Assembly (NCBI GenBank): GCA_947626035.1
Contig: CANQQR010000002.1
Span: 1 to 37,174, forward strand
Direction: 5' to 3'
DNA length: 37,174 nt
Origin: an uncultured Bacilli bacterium
GTDB lineage: Bacteria; Bacillota_I; Bacilli_A; RF39; UBA660
Made by a program: the position numbers and the translations under genes. This document shows positions 26,873 to 35,632 of this stretch, one piece after another (positions within the stretch are counted from its first letter, which is position 1; every line of letters begins with the position of its first letter). The notes under the pieces were generated by a model that was given only the letters and a program-made list of their open reading frames with translations, had not been told where the DNA came from and searched no databases.

Positions 26873-27967
26873 ATGAAAGTAGTAGTAGGAATGAGTGGAG
26901 GAGTTGACAGTGCAGTTTCAGCTTATTTGTTAGATAAAGAGGGCTATGATGTAGTTGGATTGTTTATGAAGAATTGGGATTCTAATATAAATAGTGATCC
27001 AGAGGGAATTACTGATGGTATATGTCCTCAAGAACAAGATTTTATTGATGCTAAAAAGGTATGTGACTACTTGGGTATACCTCTTTATAGAATAGATTTT
27101 ATTAAAGAATATTGGGACAATGTTTTTACTTATTTTTTGAATGAGTTAAAAAAGGGTAGAACACCTAACCCAGATATTATGTGTAATAAATATATTAAGT
27201 TTGATTTATTTAAAAAGGAAGCAAAGAGGCTTGGAGGGTCATTAATTGCAACTGGGCATTATGCAAGGCATGTTGGTAATAAGATTTTAAGAGGTGTTGA
27301 TAATAATAAGGACCAAACTTATTTTTTGAGTCAAGTTAAGAGTGAAGAGTTTAAGGATGTTATATTTCCTGTAGGAGGTTATACTAAGGAAGAGGTAAGA
27401 AGAATAGCAAGGGAAGCTAATTTACCTGTTGCTGATAAGAAAGATTCTACTGGTATATGTTTTATTGGGGAGAGACATTATCAACAATTTGTGCAAAATT
27501 ATTTAAAGGGTACTAAAGGGCCTATAGTTGATATTGATACTTTAGAGGAAATTGGAACACATGAGGGACTTATTAATTATACTATTGGGCAAAGGAGAAA
27601 TGTTGGTATTAGTGGTAATGTTAAGAGGCATTATGTGTGTGGTAAGGATGTTAAACAAAATATTTTGTATGTTGCTTTTGGAGATGATAATAAGTATTTA
27701 ATGAGTGATGAGGCAATTATAGAAGATATGAATTATATTAGTAGTAGTAAGCCAGTGTTTGCAACATGTAAGTTTAGGTATCGTGGCGAGGATATTCCAA
27801 TTCAAATAGAGTATTTGGAAAATAATATGATTAAGGTTAAGTATGAAAGCGCTAAGGCGGTTACACCAGGACAAGCTTGTGTTGTTTATTTGGGGGAAGA
27901 AATGATTGGTGGAGGTATTATTAAAGAGGTTAGAAAGAGTGGTAAAAAGCTTTGGTATTTAGATTAA
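26873..27967 (+). CDS. mnmA: tRNA-specific 2-thiouridylase MnmA
   Basis: VVVGMSGGVDSAVSAYLL; NPDIMCNKYIKF; STGICFIGER; SD AAGGTGG before ATG 26873 (track start 26828). Confidence 0.95.
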   Translation: MKVVVGMSGGVDSAVSAYLLDKEGYDVVGLFMKNWDSNINSDPEGITDGICPQEQDFIDAKKVCDYLGIPLYRIDFIKEYWDNVFTYFLNELKKGRTPNPDIMCNKYIKFDLFKKEAKRLGGSLIATGHYARHVGNKILRGVDNNKDQTYFLSQVKSEEFKDVIFPVGGYTKEEVRRIAREANLPVADKKDSTGICFIGERHYQQFVQNYLKGTKGPIVDIDTLEEIGTHEGLINYTIGQRRNVGISGNVKRHYVCGKDVKQNILYVAFGDDNKYLMSDEAIIEDMNYISSSKPVFATCKFRYRGEDIPIQIEYLENNMIKVKYESAKAVTPGQACVVYLGEEMIGGGIIKEVRKSGKKLWYLD

Positions 27968-27991
27968 ATGTCTTAATTTTTAGGACATTTT
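27967..27991 (+). terminator. Terminator AAATGTCttaatttttaGGACATTTTTTATTTT
   Basis: Stem plus T tract after mnmA. Confidence 0.75.
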
Positions 27992-28024
27992 TTATTTTGA
28001 AAAATTTTTTTGAGTTTACATCAA

Positions 28025-28061
28025 TTTACACTTGACGTGTAAATGTAAAAGGTTGTAAAAT
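28025..28061 (+). promoter_or_regulatory. Promoter TTGACG-18-TAAAAT overlapped by dyad TTTACAC-ttgac-GTGTAAA
   Basis: Perfect 7-bp inverted repeat around the -35 box, upstream of an HTH gene. Confidence 0.6.
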
Positions 28062-28099
28062 AAGTATGTAACATAAATAAAAGAGTAGGGAGAGAACTA

Positions 28100-28897
28100 A
28101 TGAAAAATTTAAATGAATTATTACAAGAATTGGGAATATCTAAAGTTAAGTTAGCCAAATATTTAGGTGTTTCAAGACAAATGATTTATAATTATTTAGA
28201 ATTAGAGAATATTAACAAATGGCCAAAGGAAAAGAAGATTTTATTATTTAAGTTATTAGATATTGAAGATGGAAGTGATGAGTCGTTAAGTAAGATAAAG
28301 GTTACAGCAGAGTATTTAGAAGATATTGAAGCAAGATTAAATCAAAATTTGAAGAGTAGTTTTAGTACAGATGCTTATTTTGATTTAAAGGATTTGAATA
28401 AGGAAGAACAAACTTTAGTTAATGATTTGATAACTTTAATTAAAGAGAAGTTTACTGAGGAAAAGAATAAAGATACTTATTATGAATTTTTGTATTTGTA
28501 TCATATACTTCAATCTATAGATAATATACCAGAGATTAAATATATATTTGCATATTTAAGTAAGACTACAGGATTTACTGAACCTATGGAATTTAAGTTT
28601 GATGAGACTGCTCAATTTATTCTTGAGAGTATAGTGTTTACTGCAATGAACCTTTATAATAATGGTGGTGCTCAAAAGAGTAAGTTAGTGTCAGCACATG
28701 AGAGATTTGTTAAGGAGATAGAAAATAATAAGGAAGAGGTATTAAGTAGAACTCAACAATTAACTACTGTTAAAATTCAAGCTTTGAGAGAGTTAGGTTA
28801 TAGTGAGATAAATACTGAGAATGCGCAAGAGGTGTTTAATAAGATGGGGGAAATTCAATCTAGAAAGGTAGTAATGGGAGAGAGAAAAGAAAACTGA
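28100..28897 (+). CDS. HTH (XRE-like) DNA-binding regulator with uncharacterised C-terminal domain
   Basis: LNELLQELGISKVKLAKYLGVSRQMIYNYLE helix-turn-helix. Confidence 0.7.
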   Translation: MKNLNELLQELGISKVKLAKYLGVSRQMIYNYLELENINKWPKEKKILLFKLLDIEDGSDESLSKIKVTAEYLEDIEARLNQNLKSSFSTDAYFDLKDLNKEEQTLVNDLITLIKEKFTEEKNKDTYYEFLYLYHILQSIDNIPEIKYIFAYLSKTTGFTEPMEFKFDETAQFILESIVFTAMNLYNNGGAQKSKLVSAHERFVKEIENNKEEVLSRTQQLTTVKIQALRELGYSEINTENAQEVFNKMGEIQSRKVVMGERKEN

Positions 28898-28920
28898 ATG
28901 TAATATATTCAGTTTTTTCT
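28890..28920 (+). terminator. Terminator AAAACTGAATgtaatATATTCAGTTTTTT
   Basis: Stem plus T tract. Confidence 0.75.
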
Positions 28921-29034
28921 TAGTATATTAAATGTAAATTAAATGCATGATTTTGTAAATAGTTATTTGTTAAATTAATGGTTGAATTAGTATTGTATTA
29001 TTGATAAAATGTTTAACAAATGGAGGGAGAAGTT

Positions 29035-29316
29035 ATGTATAAAAAAGAGTTAGTTGATAAAGTAGTAGATAGTACTAAAATGAGATTTAAGGATGTTGAT
29101 TTAGTTTATAATGCTATACTTGATACAATTAAGAAAGAGTTGTATAACGGGGAAGAAGTAGTTTTAACTGGGTTTGGAACATTTAGGGTTAATAATAGAA
29201 AAGAGAGAAAAGGAATTAATCCTAGAAATGGTAGTGTTATAGATATTTTACCTAAGAGAGTTGTTACTTTTAAATCAAGTTTGGCTTTTAAAAGTTATAT
29301 GAATGATAGAAAATGA
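29035..29316 (+). CDS. HU family DNA-binding protein
   Basis: MYKKELVDKVVDSTKMRFKDVDLVYNAILDTIKKELYNGEEVVLTGFGTFRVNNRKERKGINPRNGSVIDI; SD GGAGGGAG. Confidence 0.92.
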   Translation: MYKKELVDKVVDSTKMRFKDVDLVYNAILDTIKKELYNGEEVVLTGFGTFRVNNRKERKGINPRNGSVIDILPKRVVTFKSSLAFKSYMNDRK

Positions 29317-29512
29317 ATTGCTATTTATGTGTGGCAATTTTTTTAAGTTTTTATTTAAAAAGCTTGTACCCCTATTGAAAAAAGCTATAACTAAGGGAAG
29401 AGTAGAGGTTTAGTGGAGGTATTATTAATTTCTTCTTTTGATAGAACTTAACATAATATATATTATCGGAACTTGAATTTAGATGTGAAAATAGTGGTGT
29501 TTTTAGTTAGTT

Positions 29513-30274
29513 TTAGAATATTAATATGTTTATTAAGACTAAGATTAATCCTAGTATTAATCCTATGATGTTATTAGTTTTTTTGTTGTATTTGTTGGCT
29601 AATGGTAACATTTCTTCAATTGCTAAACTTATCATAATACCAGCTACAAATATTAATATTATGCTTATTGTGTTATCAGTTATAAATCTTTTTAATATTA
29701 GATAAGCCATAATAGCTCCTAGAGGTTCTGCAATTGCTGCTAGAAATGCATAGAATATTCCCCTACTTTTAGAACCTGTAGCGTAGTAGATAGGGGTGCT
29801 TATTGATATTCCTTCTGGTATGTTGTGTAACATTATTGCTATTCCTAGGCTTATTCCGTTTAATGTGTTGTTGTAAGCACTCATGAATGTTGCTATTCCC
29901 TCTGGAAAGTTATGTATCATTAGTGTTATCATGCTTAGTACGCCTACTCTGTATAGGTTTTCTTTCTCCCTACCCTTACCTTTTATTGAGTTTATTTTTA
30001 CATTTAGTTTACATATTATTAGATAGCCTAGGTAAAATACTATTATTGTTAGTAATAGTGCTTGGTAGAAGCCATAGTTAGTTGTTAGTGTTTTTACGCT
30101 TGTGGGTATTAGGTCAAATACTGATAGAGATATCATTACTGATAGTGAGAAACTTAGTGCAAAACATATAAAGCCATCTTTGTCTTTGAAGTCTTTAAAT
30201 ATGATTAAGGCTCCTATTAGTGTGCTAAAGCCTGCGATTGTAGAGATTATTAAGGGTATAACAATATTTTCCAT
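29513..30274 (-). CDS. ZIP family (ZupT-like) metal transporter
   Basis: MIHNFPEGIATFMSAYNNT ... AIMLHNIPEGISISTPIYYATGSK...AIAEPLGA. Confidence 0.9.
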   Translation of the reverse strand: MENIVIPLIISTIAGFSTLIGALIIFKDFKDKDGFICFALSFSLSVMISLSVFDLIPTSVKTLTTNYGFYQALLLTIIVFYLGYLIICKLNVKINSIKGKGREKENLYRVGVLSMITLMIHNFPEGIATFMSAYNNTLNGISLGIAIMLHNIPEGISISTPIYYATGSKSRGIFYAFLAAIAEPLGAIMAYLILKRFITDNTISIILIFVAGIMISLAIEEMLPLANKYNKKTNNIIGLILGLILVLINILIF

Positions 30275-30388
30275 ATGTATCACTATATAATGATATGTTA
30301 TATAGTACTAAAATTTTCCATTAAAAAAATTAATATTAGAGAATTAATGAGTTAGATTGTTCCATAATAATAACAGGTGGTGATTAAT

Positions 30389-30538
30389 ATGGCAATGCAA
30401 AGAAATAATCAAAATAATAGAAGTTCTAGAAGTAATAATTCTAGAAGCAACAACAGAAGTTCTAGAAATGAAAGCTCAAGAAGTTCTAGAAATAATGAAA
30501 AAAGTTCTAGAAGTTGCAACAACAATAATCGTAAATAG
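30389..30538 (+). CDS. 49-aa low-complexity Asn/Ser/Arg protein MAMQRNNQNNRSSRSNNSRSNNRSSRNESSRSSRNNEKSSRSCNNNNRK
   Basis: SD AGGTGGTG before ATG; in-frame RSSRN repeats; followed by a terminator; not in the ORF track. Confidence 0.6.
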   Translation: MAMQRNNQNNRSSRSNNSRSNNRSSRNESSRSSRNNEKSSRSCNNNNRK

Positions 30539-30548
30539 TATAAGAAAA

Positions 30549-30580
30549 AGGAACGATGGTTTATGTTCCTTTTTTATTTT
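30549..30580. terminator. Terminator AAGGAACgatggtttatGTTCCTTTTTTATTTT
   Basis: Stem plus T tract. Confidence 0.75.
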
Positions 30581-31728
30581 AGTAAATCTAGGAAGCTTTT
30601 TCCAAGTGGTATGTCGCTTTTTATTCCAAAGTTATCTACTATACTAGCGCCTATGTTTGCAAATGTGTCTCCAGTAGGTAAGCTTCCGTAGTGTTTGAAT
30701 TTTTTTGAATATACAAGGAGAGGTACGTTTTCTCTTGTGTGATCTGTTCCTTTAAATGTTGGATCGTTTCCATGGTCTGCTGTAAATATTACTAAATCGT
30801 CTTCAGTTAGTTTATTTATAAATATAGGTAAATATCTATCTAGTTCTTCTAAACATTTTAGGTAGCCATCTTTGTCTCTTCTGTGTCCATATGAAGAATC
30901 AAAGTCGTTTAGGTTTAGGAAGCATAGTCCAGTAAAGTCAAATCTAGTGAAGTCTATTAGTTTCATTAAGCCGTCTACATTGTTTGCTGTTTTTAGTCCG
31001 TTAGTTATGCTTTTGTTTGCAAATATGTCTTTTATTTTACCTAGAGCAATTACATCGTAACCGTTACTATATAGTAAGTCTAGGTAGTTGTGAGGTGGTT
31101 CTTTAGTGAAGTCTTTTCTTCTTGGTGTTCTAACAAATTCCCCTACTTTTCCTGTAAATGGTCTTGCTATTACTCTTCCTATACTGTATTCTTCTTTAAA
31201 TACTATTTTGCTTATTTTTTCACATATGTCATAAAGTTCTTCAACTGGAACTATGCTTTCGTGTGCTGCTACTTGTAGTACTGAGTCAGCACTTGTGTAT
31301 ATTATTATAGCGCCTGTTTTCATGTGCATTTCGCCTAGTTCTTTAATTATTTCAGTACCAGATGCGACACAGTTACCTATTACTTCTTTACCAGTTACAC
31401 GTTGGATTTCGCTTATTAGTAATATTGGAAACCCATTTGGGTATGTTAGGTAAGGTTTGTCTAAGACTACACCCATCATTTCGTAGTGTCCATTTAGTGT
31501 GTCTTTTGCTTTATTTTGTGGCTTTAGTATACCATGATAGCCATAAGTTGCTTTCTTTTTGTTTACTAGTTCTAGTAGTCCTAGTTTTTCAAACATTGGT
31601 AAGTGATATGCATTGGTGTCTAGTATGTGTCCTAGAGTACTAGCGCCTTCGTCTCCGTATAAGGCTGCATCACTTGCTTCTCCTGCTCCTACACTGTCCA
31701 TTACTATTAAAAAAACTCTTTTAAACAT
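30574..31728 (-). CDS. deoB: Phosphopentomutase
   Basis: FKRVFLIVMDSVGAGEASDAALYGDEGASTLGHI; VIFTADHGNDPTFKGTDHTRENVPLLVYS. Confidence 0.95.
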   Translation of the reverse strand: MFKRVFLIVMDSVGAGEASDAALYGDEGASTLGHILDTNAYHLPMFEKLGLLELVNKKKATYGYHGILKPQNKAKDTLNGHYEMMGVVLDKPYLTYPNGFPILLISEIQRVTGKEVIGNCVASGTEIIKELGEMHMKTGAIIIYTSADSVLQVAAHESIVPVEELYDICEKISKIVFKEEYSIGRVIARPFTGKVGEFVRTPRRKDFTKEPPHNYLDLLYSNGYDVIALGKIKDIFANKSITNGLKTANNVDGLMKLIDFTRFDFTGLCFLNLNDFDSSYGHRRDKDGYLKCLEELDRYLPIFINKLTEDDLVIFTADHGNDPTFKGTDHTRENVPLLVYSKKFKHYGSLPTGDTFANIGASIVDNFGIKSDIPLGKSFLDLLK

Positions 31729-31734
31729 TTAAAT

Positions 31735-32619
31735 TCACTCCTTTTTTGCTCTTGGATGGAAGCCATCATAATTTTCTCTTAATACATCATTAGCGACGTA
31801 TGTGTATATATTAGTAGTTGAAATATTTTCGTGTCCTAGCATTTCTTGTATGCTTCTTAAGTCTGCTCCTCCTTCTAGTAGATGGGTTGCAAAACTGTGT
31901 CTTAGTACGTGTGGTGTTATTTCTTTTTCTATGCCACTGTTTATTCTTATGTTTTCTAGTATGAAGTTAAAGCCTTGTCTTGTTATTGGTTTACCATGGT
32001 TATTTAGGAATAGTTCGTCATAGGTCTGTTTTTTTATGAGGTTAGTTCTATGCTCTTTTATGTATATTTCTAAATAGTAAAGTGCGGTTTCTCCTATTGG
32101 AACGATGCGTGTTTTTTTCCCTTTACCAGTTATTCTTATTATTGAATTGTATAGGTCTACTTCACTATATTTTAGTTTGACAAGTTCACTAACTCTAAGC
32201 CCTGTAGCGTACATTACTTCCATCATTGCTTTGTTTCTGTAGTCATAGTCTGTTTTTAGTGGGATGTTTAGTAGTTTGTCTACTTCACTAATTGATAAGT
32301 ATTTTGGAAGTCTTTTTTCTTTTTTTAGTGATTCTATTTCTTCTAGAGGACTTGCTGTTATATATTCTTCACTTGTTAAATAGTTATAGAAACCTTTTAG
32401 AGAAGATATGTGTCTATTTATACTATTTACGTTCATTTCATTTTTTAATGTGCTTATGTATTTTAAAATGTCTTCTTTTGTTACGTTGATTAGGTCTTTT
32501 GAAATAAATTTTGTAAAGTTTTGTAAGTCAAGTTTGTATGAAAGAATTGTAGCTTCCCCTAGTTTTTTTTCTGTTTTTAAGTATAAATAATAATTATTTA
32601 AATAATCTATTTTTGTCAT
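31735..32619 (-). CDS. xerD: XerD-type tyrosine recombinase
   Basis: YATGLRVSELVKLK; TPHVLRHSFATHLLEGGADLRSIQEMLGHENISTTNIYTYV. Confidence 0.9.
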   Translation of the reverse strand: MTKIDYLNNYYLYLKTEKKLGEATILSYKLDLQNFTKFISKDLINVTKEDILKYISTLKNEMNVNSINRHISSLKGFYNYLTSEEYITASPLEEIESLKKEKRLPKYLSISEVDKLLNIPLKTDYDYRNKAMMEVMYATGLRVSELVKLKYSEVDLYNSIIRITGKGKKTRIVPIGETALYYLEIYIKEHRTNLIKKQTYDELFLNNHGKPITRQGFNFILENIRINSGIEKEITPHVLRHSFATHLLEGGADLRSIQEMLGHENISTTNIYTYVANDVLRENYDGFHPRAKKE

Positions 32620-32642
32620 AATTTAATTATCTCACTAGTAAA

Positions 32643-32849
32643 TTAAAAATTCAATGCTACAAGTATGCATATACTTATTATGATTATTACTGATGTTATT
32701 AGTAATAATATTTGTTTTTTGTGGCTTTTCTTTTTTATTGGGCCTTCTAGTATGTTATCAGTTTCTAAACTTGCTCCACATTTAGGACAATATGTTAGGT
32801 TGCTTGATATGTTATTTCCACAATTACTACATCTTACCATATTACTCAC
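32643..32849 (-). CDS. Zinc-ribbon + TM small protein
   Basis: RCSNCGNNISSNLTYCPKCGASL, C-terminal TM. Confidence 0.7.
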   Translation of the reverse strand: MSNMVRCSNCGNNISSNLTYCPKCGASLETDNILEGPIKKKSHKKQILLLITSVIIIISICILVALNF

Positions 32850-32874
32850 TCTACTTTCTTATAGATTAATTATA

Positions 32875-33552
32875 TCACAAAGTTTCTTTTAGGGTATCAT
32901 TTATGATGTAATTTGTGATAAAAAGTCCAAATGTTGCAGGTACGTAACTGTTGCTTCCTAGTGCTTTTATGTTTTTTGCTGTTTCAGTAGATGATACTAC
33001 TTTGACCTTTTTTTGTTTTTGTTTATCAATAGTGCGTCTTAGTTTTTTAGCGATAGCGTCGTATTTTGTTTTGTCTAGTGTGGTAAGTTCTATTTTGGTT
33101 ACGTCCATTCTTTTAGCTGCACCCATGGAAGAGACGATTTTTATGTTTTTTTCTAAGCATTTGTTTATTAGTAGTATTTTAGTAGATATGGTGTCACATG
33201 TGTCTATTACGTAGTCGTATTTTTCTAGTTCTATTTCGTTTATGTTGTTTTCGTTTAGAAATATGTATAAGTCATTTATTATGATATTTTTGTTAATGCT
33301 TAATGCACGTTTTTTGGCTTCTGTTACTTTTTTGTTACCAATGTTCTTTTGATTAGTTATGATTTGTCTATTTAGGTTTGAGCTATCTATTATATCTTTA
33401 TCTATTATTGTAATGTTAGATATTCCCATTCTTACCAGGCTTTCTAAAGTGTAACCACCTACTCCACCTATTCCTATTATTAGTATGTTTAGGTTTTTGA
33501 TTTTTTCTAAGTTGTTTTTGCCTATTAGTGCTTCTAGTCTATTTAAGTCCAT
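32875..33552 (-). CDS. tcdA: tRNA threonylcarbamoyladenosine dehydratase-like ThiF-family protein (TcdA/YrvM)
   Basis: RLEALIGKNNLEKIKNLNILIIGIGGVGGYTLESLVRMGI; DKDIIDSSNLNRQ; start 33552 with SD AGAGGTG. Confidence 0.85.
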   Translation of the reverse strand: MDLNRLEALIGKNNLEKIKNLNILIIGIGGVGGYTLESLVRMGISNITIIDKDIIDSSNLNRQIITNQKNIGNKKVTEAKKRALSINKNIIINDLYIFLNENNINEIELEKYDYVIDTCDTISTKILLINKCLEKNIKIVSSMGAAKRMDVTKIELTTLDKTKYDAIAKKLRRTIDKQKQKKVKVVSSTETAKNIKALGSNSYVPATFGLFITNYIINDTLKETL

Positions 33553-33580
33553 ATAATTCACCTCTTTTAACCATATGAAA

Positions 33581-33740
33581 ACCAAAATAAAGTGTAAGAA
33601 TAAAACTCGCTACGTGCGAGGTGGTAGTCCACATAATTACTTTAAGGATTCTTAGTTTAATACTAAGCATTCAACACCAGTAATTAATTAGGTCTCCAAA
33701 TTACTTATTTGTCGGTTTATTTTAAACACCTCATTTTGGT
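33581..33740 (-). ncRNA. ssrS: 6S RNA candidate
   Basis: 160-nt rod: outer stem ACCAAAATAAAGTGT/ACACCTCATTTTGGT, AATAAAAC/GGTTTATT, large central bubble with CTCGC...GCGAG hairpin, apical CTTAGT/ACTAAG; extended -10 TGATATAAT ends 7 nt upstream on the minus strand; next to yrvM/tcdA. Confidence 0.6.
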
Positions 33741-33776
33741 AATTTAATTATATCAAATTTATTATGTATTATCTAC

Positions 33777-33782
33777 TATAAT
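33777..33782 (+). promoter_or_regulatory. -10-like TATAAT upstream of pseudoknotted RNA
   Basis: Consensus hexamer; -35 not convincing. Confidence 0.35.
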
Positions 33783-33788
33783 TTTATA

Positions 33789-34055
33789 TTTTAGTGAAAA
33801 ATAAAAACTCTTTATTTAAGAGCTTTTATTCGTAGTAGTGTGCGCCAACTAATGGTTCTCAGTTATTTTAATAATTAATATTAAATATAACTCAGAAAAA
33901 AGTAATTGGTCGTTCTAATTAGTGTGTTTAGTTGTGAACGAATTTTTTTAATTTTATATTTTTTTCACTACTACTTATTGTAAGTTTTAATTTTTAAATA
34001 AGTTTAGTTGGCGCGGGAAGTGTAGAAGTTAGTCTTCTGTTACACTTTTTTCGTA
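33789..34055 (+). ncRNA. Unclassified pseudoknotted structured RNA
   Basis: Interleaved perfect pairings GTAGTAGTG 33832-33840/CACTACTAC 33966-33974 and GCGCCAACTAA 33842-33852/TTAGTTGGCGC 34004-34014; terminator-like hairpin 34017-34055. Confidence 0.5.
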
Positions 34056-35009
34056 TTTTTTATATACATCTTTTAAGTATGTGTCTTTTATTTCAAGTTT
34101 TGCTTCTTCTCTCATTTTTAGCATTGCTTTTTGATATAATTTTTCGTCTTCTGTTTCTTTTTGTCTTGTTAAGGCTGTTATTATATCGTCTTTTACTGTT
34201 TTTAGTTTAGGTTTTTCTTCACTAGATTTTCTATATATTATGTGGTAACCATAACTAGTTTTTACTAAGCTTTTTGAGTATTCTCCGTCTTGTAAGTTTT
34301 TAACAGCACTTAGGAATGTTGATTCGATGTTTGAGTCATAATTTATTGTTAAGTCTTCTGTATGTATCACATAAGTATATTCTTCTTTTAGTGAATCCCA
34401 ACTTGTGCCTGATAATAATTTGTCTAGTATTTCTTGCGCTAGGGCTTTTGCGTCTGCATCAGGTACGTCTTCTGTTATTTCTACTAGTATGTGTTCAGCG
34501 CTTATTGGTCCAAATATGTTTTGGTCATAGTAGTCGTTTATTTCTTCGTCAGTAAATTGTGTAGCCATATATTCTTTATAGTATTTGTTTCTTAAGTAAT
34601 CTAGTTCAATGTATTTTGTAAATTCTTCTTTTGTTTCGTAACCGCTTTGTTTTAGGAATTCTTCTTCTGTTATTCCATAGTTAGATACGTAGTTTGATAT
34701 TGTTGTGTCAGCATAGTTTGCTATTTCTTCATTATCAGCGTCTGTTAGTTCATATTTTTCATATAGTATGTTTTTATCTATTACTTCTATTAGACCATTC
34801 ATAGCCATTCCATAGTTATTTTTAAAGTTATCGTATATTTCATCTGCTGTTATTTTGTCTTTTCCTATAGTTATTGCTACTTGTTCTTTGTTTTTAAGTT
34901 CTGCTATTCTTTCTGGATAGAAGATAAGCATTATTATTATACCTATTAATAGTCCAACTATCAAGGCTATTATTTCTTCTTTTTTTATTTTTTTTATATA
35001 TTCTTTCAT
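34029..35009 (-). CDS. prsA: PrsA-like peptidyl-prolyl isomerase (parvulin) foldase
   Basis: N-terminal TM; ISAEHILVEITEDVPDADAKALAQEILDKL...YSKSLVKTSYGYHIIYR. Confidence 0.85.
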   Translation of the reverse strand: MKEYIKKIKKEEIIALIVGLLIGIIIMLIFYPERIAELKNKEQVAITIGKDKITADEIYDNFKNNYGMAMNGLIEVIDKNILYEKYELTDADNEEIANYADTTISNYVSNYGITEEEFLKQSGYETKEEFTKYIELDYLRNKYYKEYMATQFTDEEINDYYDQNIFGPISAEHILVEITEDVPDADAKALAQEILDKLLSGTSWDSLKEEYTYVIHTEDLTINYDSNIESTFLSAVKNLQDGEYSKSLVKTSYGYHIIYRKSSEEKPKLKTVKDDIITALTRQKETEDEKLYQKAMLKMREEAKLEIKDTYLKDVYKKYEKSVTED

Positions 35010-35029
35010 ATTGCCTCCATGTCTATTTA

Positions 35030-35629
35030 TTATTTTACTACATATTCACTCACTTTAGCAAATGTTTTTCGATGATGTTTTGTAATTCCGTATTTTTTTA
35101 TCGCTTCTATGTGTTTTTTTGTGCCGTAACCTTTGTTGTTTTTTAGGTCGTACATTGGGTATTCGTCTGACATTTTTGTTATTATTCTGTCTCTTGTTAC
35201 TTTTGCTATTATGGAAGAAGCAGCTATTGATTCACTTAGAGCATCTCCTTTTATTATTGAAGTGGATGGTATATCTATGTCTAGTTTTACTGCATCTATT
35301 AGGATGTGTTCTGGTGTTACGTCTAGGTTTTTTATTGCTTCTTTCATAGCTAGTTTTGTTGCTTCTAGGATGTTTATTTTGTCTATTGTTTCTTCGTTTA
35401 TTATGCCTATTCCTATACTTATTGCATTTTCTTTTATAACATTATATAGGTCTTCTCTCTTTTTTTCTGTTAGTTTTTTTGAGTCTTTTATTTGTTCGTT
35501 ATAGTAGTTTTTTGGAAGTATTACAGCTGCAGCTACTACTGGGCCAAATAAAGGGCCTCTTCCTACTTCGTCAATTCCTGCGATTAGTGTTATTCCTTTT
35601 TTGTATAGTTCTTTTTCATATTCTAACAT
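35030..35629 (-). CDS. rnhB: Ribonuclease HII
   Basis: LIAGIDEVGRGPLFGPVVAAAVIL; KNNKGYGTKKHIEAIKKYG. Confidence 0.95.
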   Translation of the reverse strand: MLEYEKELYKKGITLIAGIDEVGRGPLFGPVVAAAVILPKNYYNEQIKDSKKLTEKKREDLYNVIKENAISIGIGIINEETIDKINILEATKLAMKEAIKNLDVTPEHILIDAVKLDIDIPSTSIIKGDALSESIAASSIIAKVTRDRIITKMSDEYPMYDLKNNKGYGTKKHIEAIKKYGITKHHRKTFAKVSEYVVK

Positions 35630-35632
35630 TTT

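Noticed and set aside
30389-30538. Repeats near 30.4 kb as a CRISPR array
   Set aside because: TTCTAGAA units are short and irregularly spaced within a translated low-complexity ORF; no cas genes.
31735-32619. Tyrosine recombinase as evidence of a mobile element
   Set aside because: XerD-like sequence next to deoB matches a common Firmicutes chromosomal arrangement; no att-like repeats found next to it.
33789-34055. Pseudoknotted RNA as tmRNA, RNase P or HDV-like ribozyme
   Set aside because: No tRNA-like ends or CCA, no RNase P P4 consensus, and helix order/lengths do not fit the compact HDV fold.
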